DNA of 64,000 nucleotides, taken from the NCBI GenBank assembly GCA_963785755.1, contig CAWAXG010000013.1:62001-126000 (forward strand), written 5' to 3'. The notes below the pieces were generated by a model. That model did no database searches. It saw only the letters and a program-made list of their open reading frames with translations, and was not told the DNA's origin. This DNA comes from JACCXG01 sp963785755. GTDB lineage: Bacteria; Acidobacteriota; Vicinamibacteria; Vicinamibacterales; 2-12-FULL-66-21. Position 1 is the first letter of the stretch; every line of letters starts with the position of its first letter. Shown piece after piece: positions 34,990-44,635 of the stretch. The translations under genes were made by a program, and so were the position numbers.

Positions 34990-37446
34990 ATGTACTGGCT
35001 CGACACGCTGACGCAGGACACCCGGTTCGCCTTCCGGCTGATTGCGCGGAATCGATGGATCAGCCTGACCATCGTGGCGACCCTGACGGTCGGCATTGCC
35101 CTCAACGTCACCGTGTTCAGCGTGCTCAACGCGGTGCTCCTGCGCCCATGGGTGCGCAGCGACCCGGCCACGTTCGTCAGCGTGATTCCCCGTTTCTCGG
35201 GCAAGTACGATCTCCGGTTCTCCGAGTACGGCTCGATGTCGCAGCCCGATTACCTGCGCTACCGCGACTCGGCGACGTCGCTCGCCGCGCTGGCGGCGTA
35301 CCGGCTCCTGCCGCTGACGGTCAGCGGCGAAGAATCCGGCAGCGTGCCGGGCGGGCTGATGTCGTGCAACCTGTTCGATGTGATCAGGCCCGGCCCGCCG
35401 CTGCTGGGTCGGTATCTCGCTCCCGATGAGTGCACGACACCGATGCAGCCCGCGGTGGCCGTGCTCAGCGAAACCGCATGGCGCGTCCGCTTCAACGCCG
35501 ACGCGCGAGTCGTCGGCCGCCAGGTTCACCTGAACCGGATTCCCTTCACGATCGTCGGCGTGGCCCCGAGCTTCCCGCTGTCGGGCGCCGGCGGCGGCCC
35601 CGCGAGAGCCGCGGATGTGTGGATTCCCTACACCATGCTCGGCAGCGTGCGCCCCGCCGACGAGTACTTCGGCGACGCGCGCGCACAGTGGCTCACCGTC
35701 CTCGGCCGCCGGAATCCGGGCTACTCGCTGCAGCAGGTGGAGCAGGAGCTGAATGGACTTGCCCGTCACGCGGATGAACAACTGGCCGGACGAGTCACGA
35801 GGCTCATAGTCACCGACGGGTCCCTCATCAGCGACCCCGAGATGCGCGCGAGGGCGCCGATTCTCTTCTCGGTTTCGCTTGGCACGATGACGCTCCTCCT
35901 GCTGCTGGCATGCGTCAACGTGACGACGCTGCTGCTGTCGCGGTCGGCGGCGCGGCAGCGCGAGATTGCCGTCAGGTTGTCGCTCGGCGCCGGACGGGTG
36001 CGACTGCTCCGGCAGTTCCTGACCGAGAGCCTGGCGTTGAGCGGGCTGGCTGCCGCGCTCAGTGTCCTGATCGCCCAGTACGCGCCGGGAGCGCTCTGGT
36101 CGGCGCTGACGTCCAGCACCGTGCCGTTCGACCTGACGCCGGATTGGCGGGTGCTGCTCTATTGTGTGGGCATCGCCGCTGGCGCCGGCGTGATTGCCGG
36201 CTTGTCCCCCGCGGTGGAGTCGCTGCGCCCGAAGCTCGCCGAATCGCTGAAGGGCAGCAGCACGGCCACGACGGCTGGTCATCGCCGCTCGAGGCTCCGG
36301 GGCGTGCTCGTCGCCGTCCAGATCGCGTTGAGCCTGGTCCTCGTGGTGCAGGTCACGCTCTTTGCGCGCGCACAGAGGCGCTTCTTCTCCTACGATCCGG
36401 GATTCGAGACGAAGCAGGTCCTCAGCGTGACGCTGGGTTCAGTCGTCGCCGGCTTCGAGCCGCCGGCGACTTTCTATGACGAGCTGCAATCCCGCGTGAG
36501 CGGCCTCCCCGGAGTCCTGCACGCGAGCTACGCCTCTCTGGTCCCCTGGTCGGGCCGCAATCCCACGCGCCTTGCTGAAATTGACGGCCAGCCGGTTCCG
36601 CCGACCACCGACTTCCGACAGGATCCAACGCGTCGACTGGTGACGCCCGAGTACTTCCCGGCGCTCGGCATCTCCATGACACGCGGCCGCCTCTTCACTC
36701 GTGCAGACACGTCGTCGCCGCTCACGGTCCCGGCGGTGATCTCGGAGGCGATGGCCCGCCGGTACTGGCCGAATCAGGATCCGCTCGGACACCGCTTTCG
36801 CGCCGGCGTCGTGCTCGAGGTGATCGGTGTCTGCCGCGATGTGCAGAGCCTGTCGTTCATGCGCGATGACGGACCGTTCTACTACGCGCCGCTCGACACG
36901 AAGGAACGGAAGCCGGCGTTCATGCTGGTGCGGGTGGCCGGCGACACGCAGGCCGCCGCGTCGGCGCTCGGCGGCCTCGTGCGGCAGATCGATCCGCAGA
37001 TGGCGTCCACCGTCGTCACGCTCGCCTCGGTCGTTGAACGGCAGGGCGAGGAGATGAAGCCGCTGATGATGTTCGGCGCGTTCGCAGGCCTGCTCGCATT
37101 GTTCCTGGCGTTGACCGGCGTGTACGCCGTCGTCTCGTTCTCGATGAGTCAGCGCGTGCGGGAGATCGGGATCCGGATGGCACTCGGTGCGCAGCGCAAG
37201 GACGTGATTTCCCTGGTGATGCGTTCGGGCATCGTCCCAGTCGCCGGCGGACTGATTGTGGGGATTGGTCTGACGCTTGCCATCTCGACGGGAATGGAAT
37301 CGCTCGTGGCCCAGTCGAGCACGCGCGATCCCGTCATGCTCACCGTCGTTCCGCTGCTGCTGTTCGTGGCCGCGCTGGGCGCGATCTGGATCCCTGCGCG
37401 CCGCGCGGTCGCCGTCGATCCTCTCGCGTCTTTGCGGGACGAATAG
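34990..37446 (+). CDS. ABC transporter permease, MacB-type duplicated (ADOP family)
   Basis: An 818-residue orphan permease with two MacB_PCD periplasmic domains and two FtsX modules. It begins YWLDTLTQDTRFAFRLIARN, then TM1 (TIVATLTVGIALNVTVFSVL); three TM helices near 295-405 (TMTLLLLLACVNVTTLLL); a second MacB-like half (VLVAVQIALSLVLVVQVTLF); and the C-terminal FtsX set (LLALFLALTGVYAVVSFSMSQRVREIGIRMALGA). No ATPase is adjacent. Family members are thought to move peptides or antibiotics or act on the envelope; the substrate is unknown here. The gene is bracketed by two copies of a MITE-like repeat. Confidence 0.92.
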   Translation: MYWLDTLTQDTRFAFRLIARNRWISLTIVATLTVGIALNVTVFSVLNAVLLRPWVRSDPATFVSVIPRFSGKYDLRFSEYGSMSQPDYLRYRDSATSLAALAAYRLLPLTVSGEESGSVPGGLMSCNLFDVIRPGPPLLGRYLAPDECTTPMQPAVAVLSETAWRVRFNADARVVGRQVHLNRIPFTIVGVAPSFPLSGAGGGPARAADVWIPYTMLGSVRPADEYFGDARAQWLTVLGRRNPGYSLQQVEQELNGLARHADEQLAGRVTRLIVTDGSLISDPEMRARAPILFSVSLGTMTLLLLLACVNVTTLLLSRSAARQREIAVRLSLGAGRVRLLRQFLTESLALSGLAAALSVLIAQYAPGALWSALTSSTVPFDLTPDWRVLLYCVGIAAGAGVIAGLSPAVESLRPKLAESLKGSSTATTAGHRRSRLRGVLVAVQIALSLVLVVQVTLFARAQRRFFSYDPGFETKQVLSVTLGSVVAGFEPPATFYDELQSRVSGLPGVLHASYASLVPWSGRNPTRLAEIDGQPVPPTTDFRQDPTRRLVTPEYFPALGISMTRGRLFTRADTSSPLTVPAVISEAMARRYWPNQDPLGHRFRAGVVLEVIGVCRDVQSLSFMRDDGPFYYAPLDTKERKPAFMLVRVAGDTQAAASALGGLVRQIDPQMASTVVTLASVVERQGEEMKPLMMFGAFAGLLALFLALTGVYAVVSFSMSQRVREIGIRMALGAQRKDVISLVMRSGIVPVAGGLIVGIGLTLAISTGMESLVAQSSTRDPVMLTVVPLLLFVAALGAIWIPARRAVAVDPLASLRDE

Positions 37447-37485
37447 GGTGGACGCAGTCTGACGACCTAGCAACGTGAGGGAAAC

Positions 37486-37690
37486 GCAGCAGTGTCAACT
37501 CCCAACTTCCAACCTCCAACTTCCAAGGAATTCACAGCCGATCGACTGAGAGTGTTTTGGGAGTTGCCCGCCGCCGCTCGTCGGCTTGGTCGCACCCGAC
37601 GAGCTCTGGCGAGGCCTCGCCGTAGCGCGCCGTCGATCCACGCGCGCGGAGGCGGGGAGGTTGGAGATTGGAAGTTGACACATTCATGGG
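37486..37690. repeat. MITE-like repeat, copy 2
   Basis: Second copy of the element at 34752-34950, direct orientation. The ends are better preserved: GTCAACTCCCAACTTCCAAC (37494-37513) and GGAGATTGGAAGTTGAC (37663-37679) are imperfect inverted repeats. It lies between the ABC permease and the APC permease genes. Confidence 0.87.
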
Positions 37691-37702
37691 ACATCTAGAC
37701 CC

Positions 37703-39628
37703 TTACCCCACGTGCACGCGGGGCCGGCGCTCCACGTCCGGTTCGGCCTGCCGCAGCACCTCGCGGGTCACCGGCGCCGTGTCCCCTTCGCCGAACGCCA
37801 GGTACTTCAGCAGGTAGGTGATCGGGTTTCCTTCGGTCCACCCGAAGTAGACGTGCGGAATGTTTCCGGTCTTGTCGCGGATGTAGAGCAGCAGGGCGGC
37901 AATCGCGTTCGGAATCGCCGGGCTCACGCAGCGCAGCACCCGGTAGCGATCGACCTTGATGCCGGCGACGCGGAGCACATCGCTGAAGTCGGATGCGTCT
38001 CCCGGCTTCACTTCGATGAACAGCACGTTCTCCGTCGGCAGGTGGTGCGACTCGCGCGCCTCGCGAAGCTTGTGCTCGTACTCCTCGGGCAGACCGCTAT
38101 CCGGCCGGTTCGCGATGATCCGCGTCGGCAGGCCGGCGGCGGCGATGAGGAACTCGTTCGCCGTTGCGTCCGCCTCGATTGAGTGCACCCGGAGCTCCGT
38201 CGATCGCAGCACTCGTGACACGAGCGAGCTGACGATGATGCCGACGATGAACGTCGCCGCGATCTTCAGGCCTTCCGGGCGATCGACGATGTTCACGATC
38301 GTCGTATAGACGAAGATGATCGTCAGGACCAGGTAGCCGATCCAGGCGCGCCGCTGACGCCACGCCACGATGGTGACGGCGAGCGCCGCCGACCCCATCA
38401 ACACGAGCACGCCGGTGGCGTAGGCGCCGCCCTGCGCGTGCACATCCGCTTTGAAGAGAATCGTGACCACGAACGTGATGGCGATGAAAATCACGACCAG
38501 CGGCCGGTTCCCCCGCGTCCAGTCGGGCGCCATGCCGTAGCGTGGCAGATACTGCGGCACGAGATTGATCAGACCGACGAGCGCCGAGGCTCCAGCGAAC
38601 CAGAGGATCGCGACGGTACTGATGTCGTAGAGCGTGCCAAACAGCGACCCGAGACGCTGGTGGGCCAGGTAGGCCAGGGCGCGCCCGTAGGCTTCCCCGC
38701 CCTTCTGGAACGCTTCCGCCGGGATGAACAGCGTCGTCACGATGCTGCTGCCGACGAGCATGACGCTCATGATCACCGCGGCCGTCGTCAGAAGCTTGCG
38801 CGCGTTGCGGATGCGGCCTTGCGGAACCATCGGGTCATCGTCCGGGTCGCCGCGCACGAGCGGCATCACCGCAACGCCCGTTTCGAACCCCGACAGGCCG
38901 AGCGCCAGCCTCGGGAAGAGCAGGAACGCGAACAGCACCATCTGGGGCACGCCGCCGTGCTGGGCGTACGCCGTGGCACGCCAGTTCGAGATCGCTTCCG
39001 GGTGATACCAGAGCTCGCGAAGCCCCCACCCCACGACGATCACATTGAGCACCAGGTAGACGATGACGATGTAGACCGCCAGACCGAGGGCCTCGCGAAA
39101 CCCTTTGAGGAAGATGGCGCCGAGTCCGGTGAGCAGGACGAGCGTGAGGAGGATCGGATGGCGCATCCACAGCGGCGTCCAGGGGTTCTCGATGATGTGC
39201 GCCGTCGCGTCCGCGGCTGACAAGGTAATCGTGATGATGAAGCCCGTCGCGGCGAACCCGAGCAGGCAGAGGACCAGGGCCTTGCCACGCCAGCGAGGGA
39301 GGAGCTCCTCGAGCAGCGAGATGCTGCCTTGACCGTGCGGGCTCAGCGCCGCCACGCGTCGATACATTGGCAGCGCGCCGAACAGCGTCAGCAGCACGAG
39401 GACGAGCGTGGCGAGCGGGGAGACGACGCCGGCAGCCAGAAACGCGATCCCCGGCTGATACCCGAGGGTCGAAAAGTAGTCGACCCCGGTAAGGCACATC
39501 ACCTTCCACCAGGCCGACTGGTGATGGTGAGCCGCCTTGGCGTGCGGTCCCTGCGCCTCCAGCAGTCCTTCGAAGAACCACAGCTTGATGCGTCGCCAGC
39601 GAGTGTCGCGAAGGGCGTGAACTGTCAC
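37703..39628 (-). CDS. APC-superfamily amino acid/cation permease
   Basis: About 641 residues, roughly twelve transmembrane helices followed by a cytoplasmic domain. The N-terminal VMCLTGVDYFSTLGYQPGIAFLAAG matches the first helix of this APC group; LATLVLVLLTLFGALPMYRRVA, FLKGFREALGLAVYIVIVYLVL and LGLSGFETGVAVMPLV follow. The C-terminal 170 residues (ELRVHSIEADATANEFLIAAAG, LFIEVKPGDASDFSDVLRVAGI) form a soluble domain. Likely a potassium or amino-acid carrier; the substrate cannot be set. GTG 39628 is chosen over TTG 39655 because neither has a clear ribosome binding site and TTG is rare. Confidence 0.82.
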   Translation of the reverse strand: MTVHALRDTRWRRIKLWFFEGLLEAQGPHAKAAHHHQSAWWKVMCLTGVDYFSTLGYQPGIAFLAAGVVSPLATLVLVLLTLFGALPMYRRVAALSPHGQGSISLLEELLPRWRGKALVLCLLGFAATGFIITITLSAADATAHIIENPWTPLWMRHPILLTLVLLTGLGAIFLKGFREALGLAVYIVIVYLVLNVIVVGWGLRELWYHPEAISNWRATAYAQHGGVPQMVLFAFLLFPRLALGLSGFETGVAVMPLVRGDPDDDPMVPQGRIRNARKLLTTAAVIMSVMLVGSSIVTTLFIPAEAFQKGGEAYGRALAYLAHQRLGSLFGTLYDISTVAILWFAGASALVGLINLVPQYLPRYGMAPDWTRGNRPLVVIFIAITFVVTILFKADVHAQGGAYATGVLVLMGSAALAVTIVAWRQRRAWIGYLVLTIIFVYTTIVNIVDRPEGLKIAATFIVGIIVSSLVSRVLRSTELRVHSIEADATANEFLIAAAGLPTRIIANRPDSGLPEEYEHKLREARESHHLPTENVLFIEVKPGDASDFSDVLRVAGIKVDRYRVLRCVSPAIPNAIAALLLYIRDKTGNIPHVYFGWTEGNPITYLLKYLAFGEGDTAPVTREVLRQAEPDVERRPRVHVG

Positions 39629-39868
39629 CGTTGTCCGGCCCCGTTCATGGCTCAATTATTCGCCGAGATGTCCTGCGCGGCACCGAGGGACTCACAGTTG
39701 CGATGATACGCGCCGTGCCCTTAAGGAAGCCAGCCAGCCGCGATTGGTCCCTGGGGCGCCCAACAGTATCATCGACCCCATCGATCCGCTGCACTCGTGG
39801 CCGCTGCTCGCGGCAGGAGAATTTGCGCGTAGACTTGGCGGGCCAGACCTTGCCGGACAGGATGTCAC

Positions 39869-41934
39869 GTGAGCTGTTTCGTCCGCGCCGCAGTCGTCGT
39901 TGCCGCTCTGACCCTGAGCGCGTCGCCATCGGCGCAGGCGCCGGCGTCTTCATCGCCATGTCGCCATCGTCGCCATCGCAGCCATCGTCTCAACCGGCGC
40001 GGCCGCCTGAGCCCGCGCCGCAGGCGCAGCAGGACCTGCCACGCTTTCGAGGCGGCGTCGAGCTGATCCAGCTGGATGTCACCGTGCTCGACGGCGAGAG
40101 ACAGCCCGTGAGAGGGCTGACGGCATCGGATTTCACCGTCCTCGAGAATGGCGTCGAACGGCCGATTCGGGCGTTCACGCCGATTCAACTCGCCGGGCGC
40201 AGTGAGATCGCGGAAGCCGGGCTCCGGAAGACACCTCGAGCCGATGTCGTGACGAACCGGATCGCCGAGCAGGACGGGCGGCTGGTGTTCATTCTCATGG
40301 ACCGGACGATTCCCGTGGGACAGCCGACCCTGGTTGCGAAGAGAGTCGCCGCTGCAGCCGTCGAGGCGCTAGGGCCTGGCGATCTCGCGGCGGTCATCAC
40401 CACGAGCGGAGGCATTCCGCAGACGTTGACCAGGGACCGGGACCGTCTGATCGCGACACTCAACCGCGGCGACTGGAGCACGGGCATCAGCAAGGAGCAG
40501 GAAGACATCATCGGCAAAGACGATCCTCTCAGTGATGGCCGATGCCTGTGTGGTCTGTGCGTGCTCGATACCATAATGCGCGTATCCGACGCGGTGCGGG
40601 ACATCCCCAGACGCCGCAAGGTGCTGCTGTTCATCGGGGACAGCCTGATCTTCCAGACGGCCCCTCGCGAGATGAAACTGGATGTCGGCTGCGACACCCG
40701 GGTTCGTGACGGCCAGCGCAGACTGTTCGACTCCCTCGCGCTCTCGAGCCTGACGGTGCATTCCATCGATCCGAGCGGAATCGTGAACCTCGGACCGCAC
40801 GTGCGAGCCGGCGCGCCCGGCGGAAAGCCGGGAGAGGACCAGGCGGTCCGCCGGATGAAGCTCCAGGCCGACACCAACGAGCTGCTCGCCAATCAAGGTA
40901 CGCTTCGGGTTCTTCCGGAGCTTACAGGTGGGCGCGCAGTCTTCAACACCAACGGACCGGAAGCGATGGTGCCGCAGATTTTCAACGAGAGTGACGCCTA
41001 CTACCTGCTGGCCTTCGAGCCCGGGACGCGCGGCGGACAGGACGCCAGACGATCGATCGAAGTCAAGGTCGGACGCAGAGGCGTTCACGTGCACACCCAA
41101 CGGCAGCACATCGTGCCGGGCGCGGAGCAGGCATCGGCAGGCATCGCTCGAGGGGCAAACGTGCCGACCACGCTAGACACGACGGTTCAGGGACTGCTGC
41201 CAAAGACCGGACGCCCTCTGACTCTGGCGCTCGCCGCCTTCGCCGGCCCGACCAGCGGCAGAGCCATCGTCACGCTGAACGTCGACGTCGGCGCGTTCGC
41301 CGTCGCCGGCACCACACCCTTGCCGCTGGAGTTCGTGGTGCGCGCACTCGATCGGTTCGGGCGGCAGGTCTCGATGGCCAGGCAGACCTCCATCATCACA
41401 TTCGAGGGCCCGGCGTCGAGCCGCCCCGCCGAGGCCAACGTGCAGACGCAGATCGAGCTGCCGCCTGGCACGTTCGAGGTTCGTCTCGGCGTGTCGGACC
41501 CGGCAAGGAACGTGGTCGCGAGTGTGTATTCGGAAATCGAGGTCCCGGCGTTCGGCACCGCAGCCTTTTCCCTGTCCGACGTCACGGTCGAAACCACCGG
41601 GCGCGCGGCACTCTTTTCCGAGCAACGACCCGGCACGACGACGAGGCGCGTGTTCCACCCGGACGAACAGGTTCGTGCGCTGCTGCAGGTCTATCAGGGA
41701 ACGGAGCGCACCGATACCATCCAGCCGGTCTCGGTGCGGGCGCGAATCCTCGACGCCACCGGCCGCGCCGTCCGCGATCAGTCGATGGTCCTGACCGAGA
41801 AGCAATTCACGAATCGCCGCGCCGGCGTTGCGATCGACCTCGATCGGCTGCCAGCTGGAGCTTACCTGTTCAGCCTGGACGCGTCCCTGAATCAGCAGGC
41901 GATCAACCGGACCCTGCCGTTTTCCGTCCAGTGA
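39869..41934 (+). CDS. VWFA-related acidobacterial secreted protein, frameshift after signal peptide
   Basis: About 688 residues. Signal peptide from GTG 39869 (VRAAVVVAALTLSASPSAQA). The frame then changes in a CCATCG-type simple repeat (39950-39985); the main frame continues PSQPSSQPARPPEPAP, then the VWFA-related domain: LIQLDVTVLDGERQPVRGLTASDFTVLENG, LILMDRTIPVG (degenerate MIDAS), KVLLFIGDSL, VHSIDPSGI, YYLLAFEPG. The rest is beta-rich. This domain is a hallmark of Acidobacteria; function unknown. Here the length suggests a lost base (or two extra), unlike the other breaks in the window. The repeat could slip in the cell. Confidence 0.83.
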
Positions 41935-42048
41935 GGGTCGATCCAGATGGTGAGATGCGATGCAACGTGCAGGAAGAGCTGCCGGCGAGCCTCGAGGAAC
42001 AACGCTGTGCGAGACCGCTCGACGAGTGCTCTTGGGATCGACGGCGAG

Positions 42049-44250
42049 TCAGAACTGAACGGCTGTGGTGAAACTGAACGATCGACCCGCCGCGTGGACC
42101 CACCGGGCGTCCGGGCTGGCATAGTAGGTGTCGTTCAGCGCGTTCCGAAACAGGCCGCGCAACTCCAGCTGCGGCATGATCCTCCAGCCGCCGCCCAGAT
42201 CCCAGAGGGTCGCGCCAGGCGCCGCTATTTCACTCGGGCCTGGACGATCGTCGTTTCCGTACCACGCGAGCCGCGATTGCACGTAGAACCGGCGATCGAA
42301 GTCCTTGCGGCCGAGGAGGGAGAACGTGACGGGCGAGATGTCGTCGAGGTAGGCGTCGTCATCGAGCGCGCGTCCACGTGAAATCTGCGTGGCCACCTCG
42401 ATCGAATATCCCCGGCCCAGTTCGGAGCGAGCCTCGACTTCGAAGCCACGCAGCTGCGCGCGGCCGCGATTCCGGAAGAAGAAGAAATCGGGCTGCGTCT
42501 GGTAGCGCTCGATGAGATCGTCGATTCGATAGTGATAGAAGTAGACGGCGAACTGCGAGCGCTTCACGGTGTAGCGCGTCGCCAGATCGAACTGCAGGCT
42601 GGTCTCGGGCTCGAGGTCGGGATTGCCGGTGATGAAACCGCGGCCCGACGGCCCCCGGAAGTAGCGGTCGGACAACACCGGATCGCGGAAGCCCCGCGCG
42701 ACCTGCGCGGTGACGCTGAGGCCTTCGAACGGCCCGACGGTGAGGGCGCCGAAACCGCTCACCGCCCCATTCGACGTCGAGCGATCGCCGAAGAATCCGC
42801 CGACGTTCTTCGTGGTGACGTAGTCGCCGCGGATGCCGCCCGAGACGCGGACGAAGCGGCCGAGCCCCGATTCCGCCTGCACGTAGGCGCCGGTATCGGT
42901 GCGGCGGGCATCTTCGACCGACACGTTGGTCGTATCCCTGGTAATCGCGCCCGCGAGATCGTACGCCTGGATGATGTCGAGCGCCTCGAGGTCGTATCGG
43001 CCGTTGACATCGACGCCGAATTCAACCCGTGCCGGTCCCACGAGCCGGTCGGCGCTGCCCTTCACATGGTAGTCGTTGGCGGAGACGTCGGCGCGCTCGA
43101 TGCTGCGTCCGGTGGTCGGAGTGGCAAAGCGATCCTGATCCGTTCGCTGTTCATAGGCGCCGAGGAATCCGGTGAAGGTCATCTGCCGGAACCCCGCTAC
43201 GCGGGGGACTTCATAGGACGCAGTGAAGCGGTGTGAGTTCTCGAACGGATAGTAGAAGCGGACCGTCCGCGAATTGTTGCGCGGCCGCTCGAAGTCGCGG
43301 CCGTAGTCGCTCTGCCATGCCGTCGACAGGAACCCCTTGCCGAGGGCGTGGGTGAAGTGCACGAGAAACCCCTGATCTTCCCAACCCGAGTTGAACACTT
43401 CCCCTTCCGGGCTGTCGTAGTCCTCGGCATTCCGCACGTGCGCCTGGACGAGCACGCCACCGTGGGCGAGACCTTTGGAGACCTCGAACGATCCGCGGCT
43501 CTCCGGAACACCCGCGCCGAAGGTGCCGGTGACTCGTGCCCGCAACGGGCTGTTCGGTTCCGCACGGCGCGTGCGTACGGAGATCACGCCGCCCAACGCG
43601 TCTGAGCCGTAGGCGACCGTAGCCGGGCCGCGCGCCACGTCGATGCCTTCGATGACCGAGGGATCGAGGAACGTGCCGCTCGGTCCCACGCGCCGCTCGG
43701 CACTGACCCTGCCGCCATCGATTAAAAAGAGCGTCCGCCCGCGAGCGAGTCCGCGGACCGCCGGCACCGATGCGTGCCCTTCAGAGACCTGATTGATGCC
43801 TGGCACCGTCTCCAGCGCCTGCATCAGATTCTCAGGGCTCCGCTGCGCGATCTGCGTACCCGACAGCACCGTGTTCGCCGAGGCGGGCGCGGTCGTGACG
43901 CTGGGCGCCGCGCCCAGCACCGTCACCGCCTCGTCTGACAGCGCGCTGATGCGAATGGTCGTCGTCCCGTCCTGTAGCGCGTCAACCGTCACCGGCCGAA
44001 CGACCTGGCCGCCCGAGAGCACGACGATCACCTGAAACGGCACCTGCGGCACGGGCGCCCACGTGAACCGTCCCTCCGCGTCCGTTCGAGCCGAACCCGT
44101 GACCCCGGCGATTGAAATCAACGCCCCCGCGACGGCAACCTCACTGTCCGCAAGGACGAGCCGGCCCTCGAACCGATCGGGCGTCTGAGCCGCCGCAACC
44201 GGCACGAACACCGCGAGCAGCCACGCACTCCACAACAGCTTTGAAACCAT
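42049..44250 (-). CDS. TonB-dependent receptor
   Basis: A 733-residue outer-membrane receptor. Signal peptide (LWSAWLLAVFVPVAAAQ), a carboxypeptidase-regulatory-like domain (FEGRLVLADSEVAVAGALISIAG), plug with SGTQIAQRSPENLMQALETVPGI and RTLFLIDGGR, then a beta-barrel ending RSFSFTTAVQF (C-terminal Phe). Barrel motif RGFRDPVLSDRYFRGPSGRGFITGNPDLEPE is typical. ATG 44250 has GGAG six bases upstream. The ligand, perhaps a metal complex or vitamin, is unknown. It is convergent with the VWFA-related gene. Confidence 0.9.
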   Translation of the reverse strand: MVSKLLWSAWLLAVFVPVAAAQTPDRFEGRLVLADSEVAVAGALISIAGVTGSARTDAEGRFTWAPVPQVPFQVIVVLSGGQVVRPVTVDALQDGTTTIRISALSDEAVTVLGAAPSVTTAPASANTVLSGTQIAQRSPENLMQALETVPGINQVSEGHASVPAVRGLARGRTLFLIDGGRVSAERRVGPSGTFLDPSVIEGIDVARGPATVAYGSDALGGVISVRTRRAEPNSPLRARVTGTFGAGVPESRGSFEVSKGLAHGGVLVQAHVRNAEDYDSPEGEVFNSGWEDQGFLVHFTHALGKGFLSTAWQSDYGRDFERPRNNSRTVRFYYPFENSHRFTASYEVPRVAGFRQMTFTGFLGAYEQRTDQDRFATPTTGRSIERADVSANDYHVKGSADRLVGPARVEFGVDVNGRYDLEALDIIQAYDLAGAITRDTTNVSVEDARRTDTGAYVQAESGLGRFVRVSGGIRGDYVTTKNVGGFFGDRSTSNGAVSGFGALTVGPFEGLSVTAQVARGFRDPVLSDRYFRGPSGRGFITGNPDLEPETSLQFDLATRYTVKRSQFAVYFYHYRIDDLIERYQTQPDFFFFRNRGRAQLRGFEVEARSELGRGYSIEVATQISRGRALDDDAYLDDISPVTFSLLGRKDFDRRFYVQSRLAWYGNDDRPGPSEIAAPGATLWDLGGGWRIMPQLELRGLFRNALNDTYYASPDARWVHAAGRSFSFTTAVQF

Positions 44251-44351
44251 CAGGACTCCACGCCAGCGCCGGAATGAAAGGGGGACGGCGCGAGTGGGGA
44301 GTCTAAGCGCGGGACTTGTCTACTACCAGTAGTCGTAATCGCAGATGTGGA

Positions 44352-44619
44352 CGGGGCTCGGGGCTCGGTGATGGGGCGCGACTCGGGATCGGGGGCATCG
44401 TCGGGATCGGTGATCGCTGTCGATTGGCCGCCGTCATTTTCCTTCTGGAAAGCCTGACTGCTGGTCTCGATTTGGCAGATCAGCTCTGAGCATCGACCAA
44501 AAACTGAACCAAACGAAAAGATGGCGGCCAGCGAAGCCATCCGCCGACCACTCCCCGATCCCCGATCACCGATCACTGATCCCGATCCCGAGCCCCGAGC
44601 CCCGAGTCCCGAGTCCCGG
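44352..44619. repeat. GGTGATCGG/GATTGGCCGCCGTCA repeat element
   Basis: Left part: GGGCTCGGGGCTCGGTGATG... then GGGATCGGTGATCG and CGATTGGCCGCCGTCA. Right part: CCGATCCCCGATCACCGATCA... ending in CCGAGCCCCGAG/CCCGAGTCCCG. The two sides are imperfect inverted repeats. The same CGATTGGCCGCCGTCA core with GGATCGGTGATCGG recurs at 52510-52574. It separates the TonB receptor from the sensor kinase and ends 17 bases before the kinase start. Confidence 0.75.
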
Positions 44620-44635
44620 TACAATTGGCCCTTCC

